Shown: positions 5,722 to 11,600 of the stretch, piece by piece
Position numbering within the stretch: the stretch's first letter is position 1
How the letters are laid out: each line of letters starts with the position of its first letter
Assembly: GCA_029935695.1 (NCBI GenBank)
Contig: JAOZJV010000049.1
Coordinates: 1 to 11,600 of the forward strand
Reading direction: 5' to 3'
Source of the DNA: Candidatus Krumholzibacteriia bacterium
GTDB lineage: Bacteria; Krumholzibacteriota; Krumholzibacteriia; LZORAL124-64-63
DNA length: 11,600 nt
Notes under the pieces: model-generated
Told to the model about the DNA's origin: nothing
Database searches by the model: none
What the model saw: the letters and a program-made list of their open reading frames with translations, nothing else
Translations under genes and position numbers: made by a program

Positions 5722-6807
5722 TCAGTCGTTTTGGTCGTTTTCCTTGGTTTCTGCATCCTGGATCAATGAGTCCAAGGTCTCAATTTCCCGCTCCATTCGA
5801 GTGATTCGATCTTCAATGGCGGTTTTTTCTGAACCGGAGACATTTTTGGCTTCCTGGTGCAGTTCTTTCAGAGATTCTTCCATTTTGGACAAGTTCTGAC
5901 GCTTGAAATCAAGGCCTTCGGCCTCTTCGGCCTTGTCAAAGGCCACATCCACCGGGGCGGCGTCAGCGGCAGGAGCTGTCTTCTGCTTGATGGCGCGGGG
6001 GATAAATTCTTTTTCAACATCCAGCATTCGGGCGTTGTTGAATTGGGGAGACACAATTTCCACGCCACCGAGGTGCAGAGCGTCAAGCATGGCCGTCCGC
6101 AGGCGCGACCGGAAAGCAATCAACTGTTTGGTTTCGGTGAGCAGGCCCGCCACCCGGTACACGATGCTGTAATCACCCAACTCCAGCACCTGCACAAAGG
6201 AATCCTGCAGCCCCAGGCTGTCGGCGGCTTTCAGCAACAGTTTTTCCACCTTGGTGTGATGCACATCATAGCCCAGGGACACGGTGGCTCCGATAATGGT
6301 GCCGCTCTGGCGCACAACAGTGACGGCTGTGGTGGCGAGATAAAGATTGGGCAGAGTGGTCAGGTCCCGATCCGGTGTTTGGATTTCAGTATGGAACAGC
6401 CCGCGTTCCGTCACACGTCCGAACACATCATTCGTTTTTACAAAATCACCCGTGCGAAAATTGCGCACGCTTTTGAGCATGATGCCGGCCATGGCGTTGC
6501 TGAGAAATGTGCTGGAACTGAGGGCGATGCCAGCGGAGAAAATGATCCCGATGAGACTGAGTAATTGACCTCGGGTGGCAGAATCAATGGGCAGCCCGAG
6601 AATCACCAGCAGCAGCCCTACAAATGAAGCGCCGAACATGATCAGCTGGTTGCGGAATTTGCTGCCCTGGGCCTTGCCGGCATGCTTCTGCAGAACACGA
6701 TTCATGATGTTCAACAGGATAATAACAGCCACCACCAGCACGGTTCCACGGATGATGGATCCCACTTCACCAAGGTACTGGGAAAGATTGCCTGTAAGCC
6801 ACTCCAT
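5722..6807 (-). CDS. MscS-family mechanosensitive ion channel with coiled-coil tail
   Basis: Inner-membrane channel that would open under membrane tension and release solutes on hypo-osmotic shock. I take ATG 6807 (361 residues), which has GGAAGG just upstream; a TTG four codons earlier would extend it but lacks a ribosome site. Seen: TM1 17-36, TM2 57-73, and a Gly/Ala/Ser-rich TM3 83-111 (IGIIFSAGIALSSS then FLSNAMAGIML). The MscS beta-domain follows, with FRTGDFVKTNDVFGRVTERG (117-136) and LTTLPNLYL (149-157). The alpha/beta cytoplasmic domain runs 170-265 and ends in GGVEIVSPQF. After residue 271 an Ala/Pro linker leads to a charged segment 298-358 with heptad-like Leu/Ile spacing, probably a coiled coil that MscS itself lacks. 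Single gene: its own terminator lies downstream, and the divergent maeB is upstream. Confidence 0.9.
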   Translation of the reverse strand: MEWLTGNLSQYLGEVGSIIRGTVLVVAVIILLNIMNRVLQKHAGKAQGSKFRNQLIMFGASFVGLLLVILGLPIDSATRGQLLSLIGIIFSAGIALSSSTFLSNAMAGIMLKSVRNFRTGDFVKTNDVFGRVTERGLFHTEIQTPDRDLTTLPNLYLATTAVTVVRQSGTIIGATVSLGYDVHHTKVEKLLLKAADSLGLQDSFVQVLELGDYSIVYRVAGLLTETKQLIAFRSRLRTAMLDALHLGGVEIVSPQFNNARMLDVEKEFIPRAIKQKTAPAADAAPVDVAFDKAEEAEGLDFKRQNLSKMEESLKELHQEAKNVSGSEKTAIEDRITRMEREIETLDSLIQDAETKENDQND

Positions 6808-6962
6808 AAAGCCTTCCAATCCGATAGGTTACCTGGGCACCTTATCACTGGACATTGGTGCCGAATATGTTGAACTTGGGGCTAGCATATTCCGGATGGA
6901 GCCATTCGTGCAAGGCATGATCCTGCACGGGGCAAGGCTTTGTCCAAATCGTGGTCAGGCCA

Positions 6963-6974
6963 CAAGCCGGCTTG
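6963..6974. promoter_or_regulatory. 12-base perfect palindrome between the mscS-like gene and maeB
   Basis: CAAGCCGGCTTG is a perfect palindrome 6 bases before the maeB ribosome site and could be an operator or a small mRNA hairpin. The 187-base gap has no strong promoter on either strand. The best for the channel gene is TTGCAC with an 18-base spacer and TATGCT (minus strand, near 6920-6880). A bulged GTGCA-AGG...CCTGCAC hairpin also occurs at about 6908-6930. Confidence 0.2.
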
Positions 6975-6994
6975 ACCGGGAAAGGTAGAGAGTC

Positions 6995-9247
6995 ATGGCT
7001 CACCGAGATCAGGCTGCTCTTGATTATCACCGCAAAGGCCGACCGGGAAAAGTTGAAGTTGTTCCAACCAAACCCTGCCTCACTGCAAGAGATCTTTCGT
7101 TGGCTTATACCCCGGGCGTCGCTGTGCCCTGTCTGGCCATCGAGAAAAACCCGCACGATGCCTATCTTTACACCAATCGTGGCAACCTGGTGGCTGTTGT
7201 CAGCAATGGTACCGCCGTGCTTGGATTGGGCAATATCGGTGCTCTGGCCGGGAAACCCGTCATGGAGGGTAAAGGTGTTCTGTTCAAAAAATTTGGCCAT
7301 GTGGATGTTTTCGATATCGAAATAAACAGCGAAGATCCTGATGAGATCATCAAATTCTGCCAGATGCTTGAACCCACCGTCGGTGGCATCAACCTGGAGG
7401 ACATCAAGGCTCCCGAGTGCTTCGTCATTGAAAAGAAGCTGCGCGAGACTATGAATATTCCCGTCTTCCATGATGACCAGCACGGAACCGCCATCATTTC
7501 GGCTGCCGGTCTGATCAACGCCACAAAAATTCAGGGTAAGAAATTGGAAGATCTGAAGGTTGTGGTCAGCGGTGCCGGCGCTGCGGCTATCGCCTGCGCG
7601 AAACTTGTGGAGCGCCTGGGTGTGCCTCGGGAAAATTTCCTGCTGGCCGACAGCAAGGGGGTTTGTTACAAGGGCCGCAAAAAGGGCATGAACGAATACA
7701 AGGAATATTTTGCCAACGAGACCAAGTGTCGCACCCTGGCTGATGCCATGAAAGGTGCTGACTTCTTCCTCGGTTGTTCCGTGGCCGACCTGGTGGACAA
7801 GGACATGGTTCGTTCCATGGCCGACAAACCCATCGTCTTTGCCATGGCCAATCCAGATTCTGAAATCAGTTATCCCGACGCCATGGACGCCCGTTCGGAC
7901 TTGATCATGGCCACCGGGCGCAGCGATTATCCCAACCAGGTGAACAACGTCCTGGGGTTCCCGTTCATTTTTCGCGGGGCTTTGGACGTGCGCGCCACAG
8001 CCATCAACGAAGAGATGAAGCTGGCGGCAGCTTATGCCCTGGCAGAGTTGGCCAGTCAGCCTGTTCCTGCGGAAGTGACTTCAGCCTACGCTGACGAGCA
8101 CTTTGAATTTGGTCCCCAATACATCATTCCCAAACCTTTCGACAGCCGGGTGCTTTCCACTGTGGCTTTTGCTGTGGCCAAAACCGCCTGCGAAACCGGG
8201 GTGGCCTCCGAGCCCATCAGCGATTGGGATGCCTACCGGGAGCAGCTTGAAGGTTTGACCAACCGCAGTCGCCAGGTGATGCAGACCATCCGTGGTAAGG
8301 CCAAAAGCCAGCTGCGGAAAATTGTTTTTTCCGAAGGTGATGATGACCGGGTACTGGAAGCCTGCCGTATTTGTGTGGATGAAGGTTATTGCAGTCCCAT
8401 TTTGCTGGGCACGAAGGAAATAATTCAGGCCAAGGCAGAGTCTTTGAAGATTAATCTCAAAGGCATGACCCTGAAAGATCCCGCTGACTGTCCCAACATT
8501 GAAACCATGGCCCAGGCGTTGTTTGAAGAACGCGCGCGCAAGGGATACAATTTTGCCAAAGCTGACCGCATGGTCCGGCGCCCCATTCACCATGGTGTGA
8601 TGATGCTGCGCAACGGGGAGGCCGACGGAATGGTATGCGGTGCCCAGCGCACTTACGTGGATACTTTGCGCCCGGTGCTGACTCTGGCGGAAATGCGCAA
8701 GGGAGTGGATCGGGTTGTGGGTGTGCACCTGCTGCTGGTTGAAGGCAAACCCTATATCTTTGCCGATACTACAGTGAATTTTGATCCGGATGCCGAACAA
8801 CTGGTTGAGATCACTTTGATGGCCGCCACCGTGGCGCGGCATTTCAACATGGATCCTGTGGTGGGGATGCTGTCATTCTCCAACTTTGGTGACAACGACC
8901 GTCCTGAGAGTCGTAAGGTCCGTGAGGCGGTGCAGATGCTGCATGAGCGTCATCCTGATTTGCAGGTTGATGGTGAAATGCAGGCCGATACAGCCATCAC
9001 GCCCCACCACTGCTGCCAGGCTGTTCCTGATTGCATGGTGATGGGGGAAGCCAATGTGCTGATTTTCCCGGACCTGCAGAGCGCCAACATTGCCTACAAA
9101 CTGGTGGGTCATCTGGGGCAGCGTGAGGTCATCGGACCCATGCTTTATGGCCTCAAACAGCCCATCAACATCGTTTACACCGGATCTTCCGTGGAGGGAA
9201 TTGTGAACATGGCGGCTTTGTCGGCTTATGAGGTGGGACGCTCTTAG
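6995..9247 (+). CDS. maeB: NADP-type malic enzyme fused to phosphotransacetylase-like domain (MaeB)
   Basis: Cytosolic enzyme that oxidatively decarboxylates malate to pyruvate with production of NAD(P)H, linking the TCA cycle to pyruvate and reducing power. It has 750 residues, the usual MaeB length. Malic domain 1-430: SLAYTPGVAVPCLAI (35-49) with catalytic Tyr38; MEGKGVLFKKFG (90-101) with catalytic Lys93; GGINLEDIKAPECF (130-143) and PVFHDDQHGTA (156-166) supplying the metal ligands Glu135, Asp136 and Asp161; the nucleotide loop VVSGAGAAAIA (190-200); and NQVNNVLGFP (314-323). The PTA/PTB-like domain 440-750 begins RKIVFSEGDDDRV. It has INIVYTGSSVE where active Pta has a DLSRG motif, in keeping with known MaeB proteins, where this domain is an acetyl-CoA-sensing regulator rather than an enzyme. 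ATG 6995 follows AAAGG by 9 bases. It is monocistronic, ending at a strong terminator. Cofactor preference is not provable here. Confidence 0.95.
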   Translation: MAHRDQAALDYHRKGRPGKVEVVPTKPCLTARDLSLAYTPGVAVPCLAIEKNPHDAYLYTNRGNLVAVVSNGTAVLGLGNIGALAGKPVMEGKGVLFKKFGHVDVFDIEINSEDPDEIIKFCQMLEPTVGGINLEDIKAPECFVIEKKLRETMNIPVFHDDQHGTAIISAAGLINATKIQGKKLEDLKVVVSGAGAAAIACAKLVERLGVPRENFLLADSKGVCYKGRKKGMNEYKEYFANETKCRTLADAMKGADFFLGCSVADLVDKDMVRSMADKPIVFAMANPDSEISYPDAMDARSDLIMATGRSDYPNQVNNVLGFPFIFRGALDVRATAINEEMKLAAAYALAELASQPVPAEVTSAYADEHFEFGPQYIIPKPFDSRVLSTVAFAVAKTACETGVASEPISDWDAYREQLEGLTNRSRQVMQTIRGKAKSQLRKIVFSEGDDDRVLEACRICVDEGYCSPILLGTKEIIQAKAESLKINLKGMTLKDPADCPNIETMAQALFEERARKGYNFAKADRMVRRPIHHGVMMLRNGEADGMVCGAQRTYVDTLRPVLTLAEMRKGVDRVVGVHLLLVEGKPYIFADTTVNFDPDAEQLVEITLMAATVARHFNMDPVVGMLSFSNFGDNDRPESRKVREAVQMLHERHPDLQVDGEMQADTAITPHHCCQAVPDCMVMGEANVLIFPDLQSANIAYKLVGHLGQREVIGPMLYGLKQPINIVYTGSSVEGIVNMAALSAYEVGRS

Positions 9248-9278
9248 TTTTTCAACGGAGTGCCGACTGAATAAAACA

Positions 9279-9307
9279 AAGGCCCCTGCCACTGGCGCAG
9301 GGGCCTT
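9279..9307. terminator. Bidirectional intrinsic terminator between maeB and the PPC protein gene
   Basis: An 11-bp perfect stem, AAGGCCCCTGC (9279-9289) with GCAGGGGCCTT (9297-9307), closes a 7-base loop. It is followed by CTCTTT on the plus strand and by TTTGTTTTATT on the minus strand. It sits between the convergent stops at 9247 and 9345, so it serves both genes. Confidence 0.9.
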
Positions 9308-9344
9308 CTCTTTCAGTCAGGCGAGAGGCTGAAAGATTTCTGAT

Positions 9345-9932
9345 CTACCGGTAATCAGCTTTCAAGCTGTCCCAGCTGCCTGAATCGGTGGCAACAGCGC
9401 CACATTCGATAACGTTTGCACTGGTGTTGATGGAGAAGTCACCCATGTGGGTGGAGCTGTAACCAGCAAGGACCAGGTAATAGGTGTTTCCAGGAGTCAG
9501 GGTGATACCATCATCCACAATAAAGGCGCTCAACAGGCCGTCGCCACCATCGTCATCGTAGCTGACTGCGTTCAGAGTAGGGTCGGCGATGTCGAACGGA
9601 TCGCAGTACAAGGTCATGACGGTGTCGGTAATGGTGGTCAGTTCGGGATCAACGATGATCTCGATGGCTTCGGCATCAGTGACCTGGATGCAGAAAATTT
9701 CCATGTGCTGGCCATTTGAGCTGGAGTCGACCAATTCAGAGGCGCATTCAAGGCTGACACTTCCGCCATAAGCACGGTCGTAGGTGCCTGAGTTTTCATC
9801 CAGGGTTCCACTCAACACAGCACGGCTGCCAGCGTTGGGCAGGGCGTTCTGGTTGTCGATTTCTTTTTCTCCGGCCATGGCGGCACCGGCCACCAGCATC
9901 AGGGCGATAAGCAGGACATTAACAAATTTCAT
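9345..9932 (-). CDS. Small secreted protein with pre-peptidase C-terminal (PPC)-like domain
   Basis: Exported acidic protein of 195 residues, function unknown. ATG 9932 is preceded by GGAGAG with 5 bases spacing. Seen: a signal peptide (MKFVNVLLIALMLVAGAAMA, cut after residue 20 or 21), then a beta-sandwich-like domain with SGTLDENSGTYDR (41-53), an Asp-rich turn SYDDDGGDG (124-132) and LTPGNTYYLVLAGYSS (145-160). This is the pattern of PPC domains, which fold as jelly-roll accessory modules in secreted proteins. Four Cys residues (63, 81, 110, 177) may form two disulfides. There is no protease or other catalytic domain, so the PPC-like module stands alone. The protein ends in a short basic/aromatic tail WDSLKADYR after a Ser/Gly linker, possibly a sorting or anchoring tag. 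It has its own strong promoter and shares the terminator with maeB. Confidence 0.8.
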   Translation of the reverse strand: MKFVNVLLIALMLVAGAAMAGEKEIDNQNALPNAGSRAVLSGTLDENSGTYDRAYGGSVSLECASELVDSSSNGQHMEIFCIQVTDAEAIEIIVDPELTTITDTVMTLYCDPFDIADPTLNAVSYDDDGGDGLLSAFIVDDGITLTPGNTYYLVLAGYSSTHMGDFSINTSANVIECGAVATDSGSWDSLKADYR

Positions 9933-9979
9933 GGTTACTCTCCATTTTTGTGTTATAATAACGATCTAGGCGAAAAAAT

Positions 9980-10009
9980 ATTGTAGACGATATCGGTGTC
10001 CATTGTCAA
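9980..10009 (-). promoter_or_regulatory. Near-consensus sigma70 promoter of the PPC protein gene
   Basis: On the minus strand TTGACA (10009-10004), an 18-base spacer and TACAAT (9985-9980) give an almost perfect housekeeping promoter. Transcription from about 9973 leaves a 40-base leader that contains an 11-base palindrome GTTATTATAAC just before the ribosome site. High expression is expected. Confidence 0.8.
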
Positions 10010-10043
10010 TGTTTTTGATGCAAAAATGCGATAAAGTTAAAAT

Positions 10044-10057
10044 TTTCGTGATATTTT
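10044..10057 (+). repeat. 14-base upstream element, copy 2 (TTTCGTGATATTTT)
   Basis: Identical to 2047-2060 and again exactly 10 bases upstream of a -35 hexamer, here that of the structured RNA unit. See the matching entry at 2047. Confidence 0.5.
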
Positions 10058-10067
10058 AAGATTAAGC

Positions 10068-10097
10068 TTGGCATTAGGTACCTTTTTCGGTTAAAAT
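10068..10097 (+). promoter_or_regulatory. Promoter of the structured RNA upstream of galE
   Basis: TTGGCA (10068-10073), an 18-base spacer and TAAAAT (10092-10097) make a good sigma70-type promoter, with start expected near 10104. The next plus-strand frame of any size is galE, 380 bases on, so the immediate product should be an untranslated RNA. Confidence 0.6.
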
Positions 10098-10103
10098 TCC
10101 TTT

Positions 10104-10354
10104 TGTCGTTGAGAAAGCTCAATGAAAAATGTTTTGGAGCGGGGGAAGCTTAAAACATCTAGGAAAAAGAATCCGGTGTTCCGGAAATTGTGCATGGCTG
10201 CTGGGTTTGAGCAAAGAATCCCGCTAAACATGTCCTGACATCACTTGACATTGAATCAGGAGTCGCCGTGCACAATTTCGGGCTCACCGGAATTGAACAA
10301 TAAAAACCCCTCGCCCTGTTTTTGAGCCTCCGGCATTTGCCGGGGGCTTTTTTT
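10104..10354 (+). ncRNA. Candidate structured non-coding RNA or galE leader, about 250 nt, family not recognised
   Basis: No protein-like frame exists here, yet the stretch has its own promoter, heavy pairing and a terminator. In order: hairpin TTGAG-AAAG-CTCAA (10109-10122); hairpin ATGTTTT/AAAACAT (10129-10135 with 10152-10158) with a GCGGGGG loop; and a near-continuous 23-bp helix between 10172-10194 and 10269-10291 (TCCGGTG/CACCGGA, a short mismatched patch, GAAATTGTGCA/TGCACAATTTC). The helix encloses two further hairpins, GTTTGAGC/GCTAAAC (10205-10212 with 10223-10229) and TCCTGA/TCAGGA (10233-10238 with 10256-10261). Then comes hairpin AAAAAC/GTTTTT (10302-10307 with 10318-10323), whose CCCCTCGC can pair with the GCGGGGG loop, and then the terminator. 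I see no signature of tmRNA, RNase P, SRP RNA or a known riboswitch. A 6S-like role is possible but unsupported. It could also be a conditional leader of galE, 130 bases downstream. Confidence 0.55.
10326..10354 (+). terminator. Strong intrinsic terminator of the RNA unit
   Basis: GCCTCCGGC (10326-10334) pairs with GCCGGGGGC (10339-10347), nine pairs including one T-G, with an ATTT loop and seven T residues at 10348-10354. It separates the RNA unit from galE. Confidence 0.9.
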
Positions 10355-10483
10355 ATCTTTAGTCATATGACGCACTTGCCGATCTTCGCCACAAAGACTG
10401 GACATTCGGTTCCGCAGTTGGGAATATCTGTTTGCGGGCTGTTTTATTAAATTTATTCAAGAGATCAATGGGGAGAAATTCTG
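10355..10483 (+). other. galE upstream region without a clear promoter
   Basis: This stretch holds no gene. The only promoter-like pairs are weak: TTGCGG at 10432 with TATTCA at 10454, and TTGGGA near 10418 with TTTTAT at 10442. galE may depend partly on readthrough of the upstream terminator. Confidence 0.4.
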
Positions 10484-11506
10484 ATGGGCAAAACAATTCT
10501 GGTCACCGGCGGTGCGGGATATATCGGCAGCCACACTTGTTTGGAACTGCTCAACGCAGGCCATGAAGTTGTGGTGGTGGACAACCTGGACAACAGCAGT
10601 GAAGAGAGTTTGCGCCGGGTTCAGGAATTGACGGGCCGCAAACTCACTTTTCATGAAGTGGATGTTTGTGATGGCCCTGCCCTGCAAAAAGTTTTTGAAG
10701 GCTACAATTTTGACGCCGTGGTGCACTTTGCCGGCCTGAAGGCTGTGGGCGAAAGCTGCGAAATACCGTTGCGATATTACGAGAATAACATCTACAGCAC
10801 CATCGAACTGCTGAAGGTGATGCAGGAGAACAACTGCTTCAACATCGTCTTCAGCTCGTCAGCTACCGTGTATGGGGATCCGGCCACCGTGCCCATCACC
10901 GAAGATTTCCCCCTTTCAGCCACCAACCCCTACGGCAAGACCAAGCTCTTCATCGAAGAAATCATGCGCGATCTTTGCACAGCGGATGAACGCTGGCGTT
11001 GTGTGCTGCTGCGTTACTTCAATCCCATCGGTGCCCATGAAAGCGGCCGCATTGGTGAAGATCCCCAGGGAATTCCCAATAACCTGATGCCATTTGTCAT
11101 GCAGGTGGCAGTGGGGATGCGGGAGCAGCTGAGTGTCTTTGGCGATGATTACGATACTCCCGACGGCACCGGCGTACGCGACTATATCCATGTGGTGGAC
11201 CTGGCTCTGGGACATTTGGCGGCCATTGACCATCTGGATGAAATGCCAGGCTGCACTCCCATCAACCTGGGCACGGGAATGGGCTATTCAGTGCTGGAAA
11301 TGGTGAAGGCGGCGGAGAAAGCTTCGGGCAAAGATGTGGCTTACGCTGTGGTCGCCAGACGGCCGGGGGATATTGCCACCTGTTATGCGGAGCCGAAACT
11401 GGCGGCGCAGAAACTGGGGTGGTCTGCCAAGCGTGGTTTGGAGCAGATGTGCGCCGACTCCTGGCGTTGGCAGGAAGGTAATCCCGGAGGGTACGGGGAG
11501 GCGTAA
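10484..11506 (+). CDS. galE: UDP-glucose 4-epimerase
   Basis: Cytosolic NAD+-dependent short-chain dehydrogenase-type enzyme that interconverts UDP-glucose and UDP-galactose, for galactose use and for supplying UDP-galactose to surface polysaccharides. It has 340 residues, the standard length. Seen: the Rossmann motif TGGAGYIGSH (8-17); the acidic VVDNLDNSS (31-39) at the end of strand 2, typical of NAD binding; HFAGLKAVGES (81-91); FSSSATVYG (123-131) with the catalytic Ser/Thr; NPYGKTK (148-154) with catalytic Tyr150 and Lys154; LRYFNPIGAHESGRIGEDP (176-194); GTGVRDYIHVVDLA (228-241) and ARRPGDIA (291-298). The start ATG has GGGGAG 8 bases upstream. All catalytic residues are present. It is preceded by the structured RNA unit, and no co-directional partner is visible before the window ends. 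Confidence 0.97.
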   Translation: MGKTILVTGGAGYIGSHTCLELLNAGHEVVVVDNLDNSSEESLRRVQELTGRKLTFHEVDVCDGPALQKVFEGYNFDAVVHFAGLKAVGESCEIPLRYYENNIYSTIELLKVMQENNCFNIVFSSSATVYGDPATVPITEDFPLSATNPYGKTKLFIEEIMRDLCTADERWRCVLLRYFNPIGAHESGRIGEDPQGIPNNLMPFVMQVAVGMREQLSVFGDDYDTPDGTGVRDYIHVVDLALGHLAAIDHLDEMPGCTPINLGTGMGYSVLEMVKAAEKASGKDVAYAVVARRPGDIATCYAEPKLAAQKLGWSAKRGLEQMCADSWRWQEGNPGGYGEA

Positions 11507-11516
11507 GCCTCTCCCC
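11495..11516 (+). other. Hairpin across the galE stop codon
   Basis: GAGGC (11498-11502) pairs with GCCTC (11507-11511) around the loop GTAA, which contains the TAA stop. The stem is extended by GGG/CCC past one bulged T. No T-run follows, so it is not a classical intrinsic terminator; it may protect the mRNA end. Confidence 0.35.
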
Positions 11517-11564
11517 GCCGGAGGGCTGACCGTTTGAAATGGCCGATTCAGGCCTGAATTCTCA

Positions 11565-11600
11565 CATATGAAAAAAAATTAAAGAAAAACGGCCTCGGAC
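11565..11600 (-). terminator. Possible 3' half of a terminator for a minus-strand gene beyond the window
   Basis: At the right edge the minus strand reads a GC-rich arm (GTCCGAGGCCG) followed by TTTTTCTTTAATTTTTTTT. This looks like the end of a terminator for a gene converging from the right. The other arm is outside the window, so it cannot be confirmed. No gene is seen in 11507-11600. Confidence 0.3.

Noticed and set aside
6808..6994. Strong divergent promoters between the channel gene and maeB
   Set aside because: Only weak hexamer pairs are found; not confident enough to annotate as promoters.
8081..8842. Minus-strand open frame (253 codons) inside maeB
   Set aside because: His/Gln/Gly-rich shadow of the unambiguous maeB coding sequence; no start signal.
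10104..10354. Naming the RNA as 6S, tmRNA, RNase P or SRP RNA
   Set aside because: Only the long helix recalls 6S RNA; the conserved sequence blocks of all four families are not visible, so no name is given.
1..11600. CRISPR arrays, tRNA or rRNA genes, insertion sequences
   Set aside because: No spaced direct repeats, cloverleaf sequences, rRNA signatures or transposase genes were seen on either strand.

Overview
The window reads like the chromosome of a moderately GC-rich, diderm, uncultured-type bacterium. Three genes encode exported proteins. One is a small outer-membrane barrel ending in Phe, and one is a beta-propeller whose C-terminal domain carries the NPFNP and GVYL signatures of FCB-group (Bacteroidota, Gemmatimonadota, Krumholzibacteriota, Latescibacterota-like) surface proteins. 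The placement near the FCB candidate phyla is my inference. The genetic code looks standard: TAA, TAG and TGA all end genes here.

Layout. Bases 1-1863 (minus) hold an O6-methylguanine-DNA methyltransferase gene (ogt) whose stop overlaps the start of a Na+/solute symporter gene that leaves the window on the left. An HNH-nuclease-like gene (2154-3257, plus) is transcribed divergently from its own promoter. It converges on, and overlaps by 34 bases, an outer-membrane barrel gene (3224-3784, minus). The apparent terminator of the barrel gene lies inside the HNH coding sequence. Upstream on the minus strand are a secreted beta-propeller gene (3865-5544) and an MscS-type channel gene (5722-6807), each with its own terminator. 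Divergent from the channel is maeB (6995-9247, plus), a malic enzyme fused to a phosphotransacetylase-like domain. It ends at a bidirectional terminator facing a small secreted PPC-domain protein gene (9345-9932, minus). The right end holds a 550-base gap with a well-defined structured-RNA unit (promoter, helices, terminator), then galE (10484-11506, plus).

Four observations stand out. (1) The beta-propeller frame is intact except for one in-frame UGA at codon 121. It sits in a Cys-x-x-UGA context and is followed at a suitable distance by a hairpin that fits the loose bacterial SECIS model, so it is either a candidate selenoprotein or a nonsense mutation. (2) The RNA unit at about 10104-10354 has a near-continuous 23-bp helix, four smaller hairpins, a possible loop-loop interaction and an intrinsic terminator, and I do not recognise it as a known family. 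(3) An identical 14-base element lies exactly 10 bases upstream of the -35 box of both the HNH gene promoter and the RNA promoter. (4) The propeller gene has an extended -10 promoter followed by a terminator-like hairpin in its leader.

The remaining genes are housekeeping or envelope functions (anaplerosis/gluconeogenesis, UDP-galactose supply, osmotic protection, alkylation repair, Na+-coupled uptake) and show no joint pathway.
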